The notes under the pieces were generated by a model that was not told where the DNA came from, searched no databases, and saw nothing but the letters and a program-made list of their open reading frames with translations. A stretch of 64,000 nucleotides of DNA from Cypionkella sinensis (GTDB lineage: Bacteria; Pseudomonadota; Alphaproteobacteria; Rhodobacterales; Rhodobacteraceae). This document shows positions 1 to 8,162 of the stretch, piece after piece. The DNA is taken from NCBI RefSeq assembly GCF_042646385.1, contig NZ_JBHRTO010000001.1, forward strand, positions 1,488,001 through 1,552,000, in the 5' to 3' direction. Made by a program: the position numbers and the translations under genes. Within the stretch, counting starts at the first letter, position 1, and each line of letters starts with the position of its first letter.

Positions 1-693
1 GCGCAGGCCTGTTGCGGCGGCGGCCTCGGCACTCAACGGATGGGTGGTTTCGGTGCCGTCAATGATCTGCGGCAGCAGGTGGCGGCGATGGCTTAGGCCC
101 AAAGCCGCGATCACGTGATCGTCATACGCGCGGTGGCGGAAATTGCCGAAGGTAAAGCTGGCCTCGGAAGGATCGGTGGCGCGCACCCCGGTCAGGTTCA
201 GATAAATCCAGTCTTTACAATGCAAGACCACTTCGGCGGCATCCAGAAGTGCGGGATGGAAACGATCCATATGTGCCATCTGCGTGCCCTGCTGGCAGGT
301 GTTCAGCCCGGTGCCCGTCGCCTCAAACCGGGCGCGGTTGGCGGGGCTTGCAGCGAGGCGCGCAACAGTGGGTGCGGCTCGGGCATCCAGCCACAGCCAG
401 GCATCGGCGACGGGCGCGTTGCCCGCGCCGACCAACCAGGTGCCATCGCCCTGTGCCGTGACCGAGATCGCCGCCGTGCGCGCGGCCAGATCGGGCACCT
501 TTTCGGCCAGACCACGCAGCGCCGCAACGCAATCGGCCCAGGTCCGCGCAAGGCTTTGAGTTGCGGCACCGTCGGCCCCGGTTGCATAGCTGTTGGGCAC
601 GGCAAAGGCGGCGATCTGCACGCCCTGCAAGGTAAACGCCACCGCCTTGACCACCGAAGTGCCCGCATCGATGCCGATCAAAAGCTCTGCCAT
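1..693 (-). CDS. eryA: FGGY-family carbohydrate kinase, erythritol-kinase-like (3' end outside window)
   Basis: Read on the minus strand from an ATG at 693, the frame stays open for 231 codons to the window edge, so only the N-terminal half or so is present. It begins MAELLIGIDAGTSVVKAVAF, the phosphate-binding start of the FGGY sugar kinases, and later has GDGTWLVG, LWLDARAAPT, GLNTCQQG and LHCKDWIYLNLTGVRATDP. From memory these resemble EryA, the erythritol kinase of Brucella and Rhizobium, which phosphorylates erythritol with ATP in the cytoplasm. It diverges from a polyol-type ABC transporter operon, which fits. A xylulokinase-type enzyme remains possible. The family call is firm; the substrate is inferred. 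Confidence 0.8.
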   Translation of the reverse strand, partial: MAELLIGIDAGTSVVKAVAFTLQGVQIAAFAVPNSYATGADGAATQSLARTWADCVAALRGLAEKVPDLAARTAAISVTAQGDGTWLVGAGNAPVADAWLWLDARAAPTVARLAASPANRARFEATGTGLNTCQQGTQMAHMDRFHPALLDAAEVVLHCKDWIYLNLTGVRATDPSEASFTFGNFRHRAYDDHVIAALGLSHRRHLLPQIIDGTETTHPLSAEAAAATGLR

Positions 694-742
694 CGCCCCC
701 CCTTTGTCCGCGCCGAAAGCTGGCCCTGCGGTCAAATCCCAC

Positions 743-759
743 TTATCACAGAAAGATAA
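743..759. promoter_or_regulatory. Inverted repeat TTATC-N7-GATAA, candidate operator
   Basis: The arms TTATC (743-747) and GATAA (755-759) are perfect complements around ACAGAAA. A related sequence, TTTCAGATAA, lies nearby at 797-806. The position about 50 bases upstream of the kinase start suits a repressor site. The two DeoR-type regulators of this locus are the obvious candidate binders, but that is inference. Confidence 0.4.
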
Positions 760-1028
760 CACGGGAAGTGAATTATTTTTCTGACATCGTAATTTCTTTC
801 AGATAAACTGACCTCTGTCAACCAAAGCCGCCGCCAGAACATTAGATGCGCCGTCGCCGCACGAACGCGATCAGTCGCCGCAGGCAGTTTTGAGAGACCA
901 TATCGAAGGTATCCTGACTAATATATTTACTTATCAAGATATTATACAAAAATTTCACACCCGGGTCCTACCGACTTCCGCCGCACCGCAGCGAATTTCG
1001 CGGGCGCAGAAATGGGGAGAGACTCGAT

Positions 1029-1097
1029 ATGACCAGTGCCTTTCGTGATCGCAGGCGCGCGCTCAGCCGATCCCATGCCTGCAAAAGACTCGATTGA
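1029..1097 (+). CDS. Possible 22-codon leader ORF upstream of the transporter operon
   Basis: An ATG at 1029 follows a good Shine-Dalgarno sequence (GGAG at 1016-1019) by nine bases and reads MTSAFRDRRRALSRSHACKR then LD before TGA at 1095-1097. The product is small and rich in arginine. It matches no family I know. It may be a leader peptide, or a chance frame with a chance ribosome site. It lies about 230 bases upstream of the DUF2291 gene. Confidence 0.2.
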   Translation: MTSAFRDRRRALSRSHACKRLD

Positions 1098-1136
1098 CAG
1101 GTTGCCAAACTTATAACATGTTGGTCACAGTTGATA

Positions 1137-1159
1137 CCATAACTCTATCACGGTTATGG
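1137..1159. promoter_or_regulatory. Perfect inverted repeat CCATAAC-N9-GTTATGG, candidate operator
   Basis: Arms of seven bases (1137-1143 and 1153-1159) are exact complements around a nine-base centre. The site sits about 170 bases upstream of the first gene of the transporter operon. A dimeric repressor site is the likeliest meaning. Confidence 0.45.
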
Positions 1160-1264
1160 ATGCACGACAGCCAAAGCGGTACAGCGGGAGGAACGCGCTG
1201 CGCCGTTTGGCAGAAGGGGGGGAGCCATGCTGACCACGCAGACGCCATGCGGCACGATGCGGTG

Positions 1265-1281
1265 CTTGCACATGTTGCAAG
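1265..1281. promoter_or_regulatory. Inverted repeat CTTGCA-N5-TGCAAG
   Basis: Two six-base arms (1265-1270 and 1276-1281) are exact complements around CATGT. The repeat lies 50 bases before the DUF2291 start, so it would fall in or near the mRNA leader. It could be an operator or a small hairpin. Confidence 0.35.
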
Positions 1282-1330
1282 TGCATCCCCGCGCCCGCGC
1301 ATCCGCCGTTAACTTTAAGGTCGATGTGCC

Positions 1331-1978
1331 ATGAGCCAACTGCCCGACACCGCCGCCCCATCGCCGCAACCGCGCTTGCGCCGTGCGCAGATCATCACCG
1401 CCGCCGTCATCGTGGCGGTGCTGGGCGCGATTGCGCTGGATACGACGGTGGTGCGGATCGGCTCGGAAGCCGATGTGCGCGCGGCGAAATTCTCGCCCGA
1501 GGCTTATGGGGTGGAAACCTTCCCGAAAGTGCAGGCCAATATCACCACCCGCGCGGTGGATGCGGTGGAACTGGCCAATGCGATTGCGGCTGACCCGAAA
1601 GCCGCCGAGACGAAATATAGCGTCGGCGGCGTCTATCCCGTCAAGCTGCAAGGCATTGTTGGTGAAGGCAAATCCGGCATCTATTATGTTGACGTGGCAA
1701 ATCTGCCATCACCGCTCCGCCTGCGTGTGCAGACGGGGCCAGCAATCAATGGCACTGAATTGCGCGACGCATCGGGTGAGATCACTTTTAGCCAATTCAC
1801 CAACCAGATCGAGTATCAGGACGCAGGCTCTGCTCTGAACAAGGAAATGAAAAAGCTGGTGCTGGATGACATCGACAACGCGGCGCTGACTGGGAAAACC
1901 GTGACGGTGGTGGGGGCGTTCAAGTTGGTCAATCCGAAGAACTGGCTGATCACCCCAGTTGCACTGGAGGTGAAATGA
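1331..1978 (+). CDS. DUF2291-family membrane-anchored protein of a sugar ABC operon
   Basis: The 215-residue product has a short proline-rich cytoplasmic start, one membrane segment (about residues 22-40, IITAAVIVAVLGAIALDTTV) and a periplasmic body. The DUF2291 lines GVETFPKVQANI, YSVGGVYPVKLQGIVGEGKSGIYYVDV and GAFKLVNPKNW are visible. Members of this family usually sit beside ribose- or polyol-type ABC transporters, as here; their biochemical role is not established. Its stop overlaps the ATPase start as ATGA, so the two are translationally coupled, and the ATPase ribosome site GGAGGTGAA lies inside its last codons. Confidence 0.85.
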   Translation: MSQLPDTAAPSPQPRLRRAQIITAAVIVAVLGAIALDTTVVRIGSEADVRAAKFSPEAYGVETFPKVQANITTRAVDAVELANAIAADPKAAETKYSVGGVYPVKLQGIVGEGKSGIYYVDVANLPSPLRLRVQTGPAINGTELRDASGEITFSQFTNQIEYQDAGSALNKEMKKLVLDDIDNAALTGKTVTVVGAFKLVNPKNWLITPVALEVK

Positions 1979-3492
1979 CCGCAGCTCCTGTTCTTTCTGC
2001 ACGCAATATCGCCAAATCCTACGGCAATATTCACGCGCTGAAGGGGGTGAATTTTGACATTCACCCCGGTCAGGTCACCACCTTGTTCGGTGAAAATGGT
2101 GCCGGCAAATCGACGCTGATGAAGATCCTGTCGGGCGTGGTGCAACCGACCTCGGGCGAGATCGTGCTGGATGGCGCGCCTGTCAGCTTTGCCAATTCCA
2201 CAGATGCGCGCAATCAGGGAATTTCTATTATTCACCAGGAACTTAGCCTCGCCACCAATATGAATGTGCGCGACAATATCTTCATGGGGCGCGAGATCAT
2301 GACCCGGGCGGGCGTTGATTTCGCCGAGGAAGAACGCCAGACCCGCGCCTTGCTGGCCGAGCTTGAGGAAGACATTGATCCGCTGACTCCGGTAGAAGAA
2401 TTGCGGCTGGGCCAGCAGCAGATCGTCGAGATCGCCCGCGCTCTGTCGGTGAACAGCCGCATCCTGATCATGGACGAACCCACCTCAGCCCTGTCGGCCA
2501 CCGAGGTCGAAGTGCTGTTCAAGGTGATACGCGATCTGACCGCGCGAGGCGTGTCGATTGTCTATATCTCGCACCATCTGGAAGAAGCGTTGCAGATCAC
2601 CCATCACGCAGTGGTTCTGCGCGATGGCGCTATGACCGCCTATGCAGAGCGCGCCGAGATTGATCTGGAATGGATCGTGCGCAACATGGTCGGCGAGAAT
2701 TTCGACCTCGGCTCTCCCCCCACAGGTTACAATATGGGCGCAACCGCGCTGGCCATTGAGAACCTGTCGGTGCCGGATGCAGCGGGCGTCGGGTTTTCGG
2801 TGGTGGATCGGTTGAGCCTGTCGGTGAAATCCGGGGAAATCGTTTGTATTTATGGACTTATGGGCGCGGGCCGCACAGAGCTGCTGGAATGTGTCGCAGG
2901 CAGGCTGGCCGCGTCGGGCGGGCAGGTCAAGCTGCTAGGCCGCGATGTGGCGGGGCTGACCATCGCGCAGCGCATCGCCAAAGGGCTGGTTCTGGTGCCG
3001 GAAGATCGCCAGCGCGACGGGCTGGTGCAGACCATGTCTGTCGGGCAGAATCTGTCGCTGGCCAGTATCGGGGCCTTCACCAAGGGCCTGTTCACTTCCC
3101 GCCGCGCCGAGGCCGCTGTGGTGGCCGATGCCATCCGCACGGTGACAGTGAAAACTGATGCAAGCGGCACCGCCCCTATCGGAGCGCTGTCGGGCGGCAA
3201 TCAGCAAAAGGTGGTGATCGGCAAGATGCTGGCCACGCATCCATCGGTGATCCTGCTGGATGAACCGTCACGCGGCATCGACATTGGCGCCAAGGCCGAG
3301 GTGTTCCGCCTGCTCGCCGAAGGTGCGAAACGCGGGCTGGCGGTGATTTACTCCACCTCGGAAGTCGGTGAGTGCCTGTCGATCGCGCATCGCATCATCG
3401 TCATGCACCGCGGCCGGATTTCAGCCGAGTTCGACCATACCGCCAGTAAAGAAAAGATCATGGCCGCCTCTGGCGAAGCCGTGGCCCACTAG
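1975..3492 (+). CDS. Sugar ABC transporter ATPase with two nucleotide-binding domains (RbsA/XylG type)
   Basis: The 505-residue protein has two tandem ABC domains, the normal size for the carbohydrate uptake transporter-2 family. The first has Walker A GENGAGKST, signature LRLGQQQ and Walker B ILIMDEPTSAL. The second has a degenerate P-loop GLMGAGRTE, signature LSGGNQQK and LLDEPSRGID. One intact and one degenerate site is usual for this family. It powers uptake through the permease encoded nine bases downstream. The substrate is probably erythritol or a pentitol, judged only from the kinases and dehydrogenase around it. Confidence 0.93.
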   Translation: MTAAPVLSARNIAKSYGNIHALKGVNFDIHPGQVTTLFGENGAGKSTLMKILSGVVQPTSGEIVLDGAPVSFANSTDARNQGISIIHQELSLATNMNVRDNIFMGREIMTRAGVDFAEEERQTRALLAELEEDIDPLTPVEELRLGQQQIVEIARALSVNSRILIMDEPTSALSATEVEVLFKVIRDLTARGVSIVYISHHLEEALQITHHAVVLRDGAMTAYAERAEIDLEWIVRNMVGENFDLGSPPTGYNMGATALAIENLSVPDAAGVGFSVVDRLSLSVKSGEIVCIYGLMGAGRTELLECVAGRLAASGGQVKLLGRDVAGLTIAQRIAKGLVLVPEDRQRDGLVQTMSVGQNLSLASIGAFTKGLFTSRRAEAAVVADAIRTVTVKTDASGTAPIGALSGGNQQKVVIGKMLATHPSVILLDEPSRGIDIGAKAEVFRLLAEGAKRGLAVIYSTSEVGECLSIAHRIIVMHRGRISAEFDHTASKEKIMAASGEAVAH

Positions 3493-3501
3493 GAGAAGCC
3501 C

Positions 3502-4536
3502 ATGTCCTCGACCGCTAAACCTGACGTGAAACAAGGGTTTGACCCGATTGCCCTGTTGCTGGAGGGCCGTGCATTTTTCGCGCTGATCGCCATCATCGTG
3601 GTGTTCTCGCTGCTGTCACCGCATTATCTGTCGGTGGCGAACTTTCTGGTCATGGCCAGCCATGTGGCGATCTATGGCATCCTTGCCATTGGCATGCTGC
3701 TGGTGATACTGAACGGCGGGATTGACCTCTCTGTCGGCTCGACCCTTGGGCTGGCGGGCTGTATCGCGGGCTTTCTGATGCAGGGCGTGCAGATCGAGGC
3801 GGCGGGGGTGATCCTATATCCGCCGGTCTGGGCGGTGGTGGTGCTGACCTGTGTCGCAGGCGCGCTGGTGGGCTTTGTCAACGGCGCGCTGGTGGCCTGG
3901 TTCAAAGTGCCGGCCTTTGTCGCCTCGCTGGGGGTGATGTATGTGGCGCGCGGCATAGCACTTTTGATGACCAACGGCCTGACCTTCAACAATCTGGGCG
4001 GCAAGGCGGAACTTGGCAATCTCGGCTTCAACTGGCTGGGCTTCAACCGCTTGGGCGGCGTGCCGATTGGCGTGCTGGTGCTGGCAACGCTGGCGATCCT
4101 GGCAGGCCTGATGCTATCACGCACCGCTTTTGGCCGCTGGCTTTACGCCTCGGGCGGCAATGCGCGGGCGGCAGAATTGTCGGGCGTGCCAGTCAAGCGG
4201 GTGCAGATCACCGTCTATGTGCTGTCGGGCATCTGCGCCGCCATCGCGGGGCTCGTGCTGTCCTCGCAATTGACCAGCGCCGGGCCGACTGCAGGCACCA
4301 CCTATGAGTTGACCGCCATTGCCGCAGTGGTGATCGGCGGGGCCGCCCTGACCGGCGGCCGGGGCACTATTCGTGGCACCATGCTGGGCGCGTTCGTGAT
4401 CGGCTTTCTGTCCGATGGCCTCGTGATCATCGGCGTGTCGTCCTACTGGCAGACCGTGTTCACCGGGGCGGTGATCGTCCTCGCGGTGCTGCTGAACTCG
4501 ATCCAATACAAGCCGAAGGCGAAAGCCACGGCGTAA
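3502..4536 (+). CDS. Sugar ABC transporter permease (RbsC type)
   Basis: The 344-residue product is highly hydrophobic, with about ten predicted membrane segments. It carries the RbsC-family lines GMLLVILNGGIDLSVGSTLGL, NGALVAWFKVPAFVASLGVMYVARG and AAVVIGGAALTGGRGTIRGTMLGA. It forms the inner-membrane channel of the transporter whose ATPase and binding protein flank it. An AGGAGAAGCCC ribosome site lies just before the ATG. Confidence 0.93.
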   Translation: MSSTAKPDVKQGFDPIALLLEGRAFFALIAIIVVFSLLSPHYLSVANFLVMASHVAIYGILAIGMLLVILNGGIDLSVGSTLGLAGCIAGFLMQGVQIEAAGVILYPPVWAVVVLTCVAGALVGFVNGALVAWFKVPAFVASLGVMYVARGIALLMTNGLTFNNLGGKAELGNLGFNWLGFNRLGGVPIGVLVLATLAILAGLMLSRTAFGRWLYASGGNARAAELSGVPVKRVQITVYVLSGICAAIAGLVLSSQLTSAGPTAGTTYELTAIAAVVIGGAALTGGRGTIRGTMLGAFVIGFLSDGLVIIGVSSYWQTVFTGAVIVLAVLLNSIQYKPKAKATA

Positions 4537-4627
4537 CCCCCTTCGCCGCAGCGGTCGCTATCCGCTGCGGAAAGACCCGGCCAAACCATTGGCAACCCAA
4601 GACGAAATCAACCAAGGGAGAGAGACT

Positions 4628-5575
4628 ATGTTCACCATGACCAAGCGCGCGCTGCTCGCCGCCGTCGCCATCAACGCCCTGCTTGCAGGCACCGCGATGG
4701 CCGATGGCCTGATCAGCATCATCGTCAACGATCCGGCTAACCCCTACTGGAAAACCGAAGGCGACGTGGCGGCTGCCACCGCTGAAAGCCTCGGCTACAC
4801 CGCTGCAGTGTCGGCACACAAGGGCGACACCAACGCGGAATCGACGATGATCGACACCGCGATCACCAACAAATCCGTTGCCATCATCCTTGACCCAGCA
4901 AACGCCGACGGCTCGGTTGGCGCTGTGCAAAAGGCCGTCGATGCAGGCATCCCGGTGTTTCTGGTGAACGCCGAGATCAACAAAGAGGGTCTGGCCAAAG
5001 CGCAACTCGTGTCCAACAACGCACAAGGGGCTGCTTTGGGCGCGCAGCAATGGGTGACGGCTGTCGGCGAGACCGGAAAATATGCCGAACTGTTCGGCAA
5101 CCCGGCAGACAACAACGCCGCGACCCGTTCGAACGGCTATGAAACCGTGCTGCAGCAATACCCCGATCTGGTGAAAGCTGCCAAAGAAGTCGCCGACTGG
5201 GATCGCACCAAGGGTCACGACAAGATGCAGTCGATCCTGCAAGCCAATCCCGACATCATCGGCGTGATCGCTGGCAATGACGAGATGGCCTTGGGCGCGA
5301 TTGCGGCGCTGAAAGAGGCTGGCAAGCTGGACGGCGTCAAGGTTGGCGGCTTCGACGGCTCGCCGGATGCAGTGGCTGCGATCACTGCAGGCGAGATGCA
5401 ATACACCGTGCTGCAACCCGTCGCCGTGTTCTCGGCTGAGGCCGTCAAGCAAGCCGACAGCTTCATCAAGACCGGCGCCACGGGTGCCGCGACCGAAAAG
5501 CAGTTGTTCGATTGCCTGCTGATCACCAAGGACAACGTGGACAAATACACCGGCCCGTTCACCCTGTCGCAATAA
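4628..5575 (+). CDS. Periplasmic sugar-binding protein of the ABC transporter
   Basis: The 315-residue product starts with a signal peptide (MFTMTKRALLAAVAINALLA, cleavage probably after TAMA). The mature part has the ribose-binding fold lines SIIVNDPANPYWKTEGDVA, IILDPANADG, VFLVNAEINKEG and GVIAGNDEMALGAIAAL. It captures substrate in the periplasm for the permease encoded upstream. The ATG at 4628 follows AGGGAGAGAG. A GC hairpin follows the stop. Family certain; the ligand is likely a polyol by context. Confidence 0.92.
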   Translation: MFTMTKRALLAAVAINALLAGTAMADGLISIIVNDPANPYWKTEGDVAAATAESLGYTAAVSAHKGDTNAESTMIDTAITNKSVAIILDPANADGSVGAVQKAVDAGIPVFLVNAEINKEGLAKAQLVSNNAQGAALGAQQWVTAVGETGKYAELFGNPADNNAATRSNGYETVLQQYPDLVKAAKEVADWDRTKGHDKMQSILQANPDIIGVIAGNDEMALGAIAALKEAGKLDGVKVGGFDGSPDAVAAITAGEMQYTVLQPVAVFSAEAVKQADSFIKTGATGAATEKQLFDCLLITKDNVDKYTGPFTLSQ

Positions 5576-5586
5576 TCTGACCTTGG

Positions 5587-5614
5587 GGGGCGCTGGCAAC
5601 GGCGCCCCTTGCTT
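5587..5614 (+). terminator. Rho-independent terminator after the binding-protein gene
   Basis: GGGGCGC (5587-5593) pairs with GCGCCCC (5602-5608) around an eight-base loop and is followed by TTGCTTTT. This probably ends, or attenuates, the transporter transcript before the DeoR gene. Confidence 0.75.
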
Positions 5615-5656
5615 TTCGACATCTGAGCGGCATCATGCGACGAAAAGGGGGCGAAA

Positions 5657-6520
5657 ATGACTGAAATGAAACCGCCCTCTGGCCTGACACCCGCGCAACT
5701 GCCAGCCGACAGCCGCCATGCCCGCCAGCTCGCCCGCCGCCAGTTGATCACCGAAGCGGTGATGGCCGAAGGCTCGATGCGGATCGAGGATCTGGTGGAT
5801 CGGTTCGGCATTTCCCTGATGACCGCACACCGCGATCTGGATGAATTGGTCGCGCGCGGCCTGTTGCGCAAGGCGCGCGGCATCGTCTCGGCAGCGCCCA
5901 CCAGCCTGATCGAAGCCTCGGACGTTTACCGCTTTTCCCGCCAATCGACCGAGAAACGCGCCCTTGCCGCCGCTGCGATGCAGTTTGTTGAACCCGGTCA
6001 GGCGGTGTTTTTCGACGATTCCACCACCGTCCTGCAAATGGCCGCCCACCTGCCTGCCAAGGTGCCGCTGACCGCGATCACCAACTCTTTGATCCTGATG
6101 AACGAGTTGAACGGCATCCGTGATCTGACCTTGCTGGGGTTGGGAGGGCAGTTGCATAACTGGTGCAACGCCTTCATGGGCCGGATGACCACCAATGAAA
6201 TCAAGCGCTTGCGGGCGGATACTTTGTTTCTGTCGATGCCTGCGATCACCGATGACATCGTGTTCCACCAATCACCAGAGATGGTGGAAACAAAACGCGC
6301 GATGTTTGATAGCGCCCAGCGCCGCATCCTGCTGGCCGATCACACCAAATTTGGCCGCCGGGCCTTGCACGCTTTTGCCGATCTGACCGAGTTTGACGTG
6401 GTAATCGTCGATCAGGCCACCGACGCCGCCCATATCAGGCGGATGCGCGCCAAGGGCATCAATGTGGTGATCGCGTCCGAAAGCGTGGCGCGGGTTGAGG
6501 CAGAGGCCGAAGCGGATTAA
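5657..6520 (+). CDS. DeoR-family transcriptional regulator, copy 1
   Basis: The 287-residue protein has an N-terminal winged helix-turn-helix (about residues 30-80; MRIEDLVDRFGISLMTAHRDLDEL) and a DeoR-type effector domain with FFDDSTTVLQMA, ITNSLILMNEL, LLGLGGQ and ILLADHTKFGRRALHAFADL. Such regulators are usually repressors released by a phosphorylated sugar. Its recognition helix reads MTAHRDL where most DeoR proteins have TIRRDL. A second member lies at 8159-8932 in the same locus, so the two may sense different intermediates or form heteromers. The ATG at 5657 follows GGGGGCGAAA. Confidence 0.9.
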   Translation: MTEMKPPSGLTPAQLPADSRHARQLARRQLITEAVMAEGSMRIEDLVDRFGISLMTAHRDLDELVARGLLRKARGIVSAAPTSLIEASDVYRFSRQSTEKRALAAAAMQFVEPGQAVFFDDSTTVLQMAAHLPAKVPLTAITNSLILMNELNGIRDLTLLGLGGQLHNWCNAFMGRMTTNEIKRLRADTLFLSMPAITDDIVFHQSPEMVETKRAMFDSAQRRILLADHTKFGRRALHAFADLTEFDVVIVDQATDAAHIRRMRAKGINVVIASESVARVEAEAEAD

Positions 6521-6536
6521 TTGTAACACCACTATC

Positions 6537-6549
6537 CGTTAAATTAACG
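6537..6549. promoter_or_regulatory. Palindrome CGTTAA-A-TTAACG, candidate operator
   Basis: Six-base arms are exact complements around a single A. The site lies in the 133-base gap between the first DeoR gene and the FGGY kinase gene, where the promoter of the kinase-DeoR-dehydrogenase operon should be. A DeoR-type regulator is the expected binder. Confidence 0.5.
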
Positions 6550-6653
6550 CCATGATATGTTCACTTTATCAGATTCGCACGACAGCGATTTGCGGTTTGC
6601 GCTTTATTTGGTGAACCAGATACGCGCGAAACACTCTGGCGAAAGGGTAAAGC

Positions 6654-8162
6654 ATGACCAGCATCCTGGGCATCGACAACGGATTGACTGTCACCAAAGC
6701 GGTGATCTTTGATGCCAGCGGCCAGCAACTCGCCGTCGCGCGCCGCCGCATCCCGCAGCTTTTGCCCGAACCCCACCACGTTGAACGCGATATGGAGGGA
6801 CTGTGGCGCGCCACCGCCGAGGCGATCGCACAAGCGATCCAAGCCTCTGGCCGCCCCGCCAGCGATATCGTCGCCGTTGCAGCTACAGCACATGGTGATG
6901 GGCTATATCTGCTGGATCACGACCGCCGCCCCTTGGGCAATGGCATCCTGTCGCTGGATGGCCGCGCCGGGGCAATCTGTGATCGTTGGCGTGACCGCGC
7001 CGATGCTGCGCTGAAACTGACCGGCCAGATCCCGCCCGCCTGTTCACCCGCTGCTCTGCTCGCTTGGGTGCGCGACAATGAACCCGATCGTTTCGCCCAG
7101 ATCGGCACCGTTCTGGCCTGCAAGGATTGGCTGCGCTTTTGTCTGACCGGCAGCATCGGCACCGACCGCACTGAAGCCTCCACCGCCTTCACCGATGTGC
7201 AGACGCAGGACTATACCCTTGAAGCACTGCAACTTTTCGATCTGGAAAACGTCGCCCACGCCCTGCCCGACATCGCCGGATCGGCCGAGATCATCGGCGC
7301 AATCACCCCCGAAGCCGCCCGCCTGACCGGGCTTGTCGCGGGCACCCCGGTGGCCGCTGGCCTGCATGACGTGACCGCTTCGGCCTTGGGGATTGGCGGC
7401 CATGCCGAAGGGGTGGTTGCCATTGTCGCAGGCACCTATTCGATCAACGAAGTGGTTTCGACCGCGCCGCAGACCGATCCGCGCTGGCTTTGCCGCAATG
7501 CCATTCTGCCGGGTCAATGGAACAACATGGCGCTGTCGCCCGCCTCTGCCGCGAATTACGATTGGTTCATCGAGACCCTGTGCCAAGCCGAAATCAAAGC
7601 TGCCGAGTCTGCGGGCCAGTCGATCCACGCAGCCCTTGCCGCCGAAATCGACGCCGCCTTGCAGAAGCCGAGCACCTTGATTTTCCACCCCTATCTGTAT
7701 GGCTCGCCCTTTGGCCCGCAGGCCAGCGCCAGCTTTATCGGCTTGCGCGGCTGGCACAATCGCGGCGACATGCTGCGCGCGGTGTTGGAGGGCATCGTGT
7801 TCAACCACCGCGTCCATATTGATGCATTGCGCGCAGGTTTCCCGGTGAAGGAGGCTCGCTTGACCGGCGGCGTTGCCCGCAATCCGGCCTTCGCGCAGAT
7901 GTTCTCTAATATCCTTAACATGCCCGTCACCACCAGCCAAACCGAGGAAGCCGCCGCTTGGGGCGCTGCCCTTTGTGCAGGTGCTGCGGTGGGGTTGTTC
8001 GCAAGCCCTCTGCACGATCCGCGCGATCTGTCCAAGCTTGGCCAGACCTACACCCCCGACCCCGCCCGCGCCGCTGCTTATGAAAAACGCTTTCAACTCT
8101 ACAGCAAGATCGCCGCCACCCTGGCCCCGCTCTGGCCCGAAATCGATGCGCTGGTGCCATGA
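6654..8162 (+). CDS. FGGY-family carbohydrate kinase, L-xylulose-kinase-like
   Basis: The 502-residue product is full length for an FGGY kinase. It opens with SILGIDNGLTVTKAVIFD, then has ATAHGDGLYLLD, LACKDWLRFCLTGSIGTDRTE, the probable catalytic aspartate in GLHDVTAS, and the ATP-site lines RLTGGVARNPAFAQMFSNIL and EEAAAWGAALCAG. It most resembles LyxK, the L-xylulose kinase of E. coli, and less the erythritol-type kinase at the left edge. It would phosphorylate an incoming ketose or polyol. Its stop overlaps the next gene as ATGA. The exact substrate is open. Confidence 0.88.
   Translation: MTSILGIDNGLTVTKAVIFDASGQQLAVARRRIPQLLPEPHHVERDMEGLWRATAEAIAQAIQASGRPASDIVAVAATAHGDGLYLLDHDRRPLGNGILSLDGRAGAICDRWRDRADAALKLTGQIPPACSPAALLAWVRDNEPDRFAQIGTVLACKDWLRFCLTGSIGTDRTEASTAFTDVQTQDYTLEALQLFDLENVAHALPDIAGSAEIIGAITPEAARLTGLVAGTPVAAGLHDVTASALGIGGHAEGVVAIVAGTYSINEVVSTAPQTDPRWLCRNAILPGQWNNMALSPASAANYDWFIETLCQAEIKAAESAGQSIHAALAAEIDAALQKPSTLIFHPYLYGSPFGPQASASFIGLRGWHNRGDMLRAVLEGIVFNHRVHIDALRAGFPVKEARLTGGVARNPAFAQMFSNILNMPVTTSQTEEAAAWGAALCAGAAVGLFASPLHDPRDLSKLGQTYTPDPARAAAYEKRFQLYSKIAATLAPLWPEIDALVP

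Larger units (their letters stand above)
694..1330. promoter_or_regulatory. 637-base divergent control region of the polyol locus
   Basis: No convincing long gene lies here. The region separates the leftward kinase from the rightward transporter operon and so must hold both promoters. It contains several inverted repeats listed separately, an AT-rich stretch around 919-950 with the arms TAATAT (919-924) and ATATTA (939-944), and a TTGACA hexamer at 1094-1099. A Shine-Dalgarno-like AAGG at 1317-1320 precedes the DUF2291 start. Confidence 0.6.

Noticed and set aside
1094..1312. A 72-codon plus-strand frame in the polyol control region
   Set aside because: It has no ribosome site, no recognisable domain and spans two inverted repeats; composition looks non-coding.
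4460..5599. A 379-codon minus-strand frame opposite the first binding-protein gene
   Set aside because: The plus strand encodes a clear signal peptide and ribose-binding fold; the antisense frame is a composition shadow.
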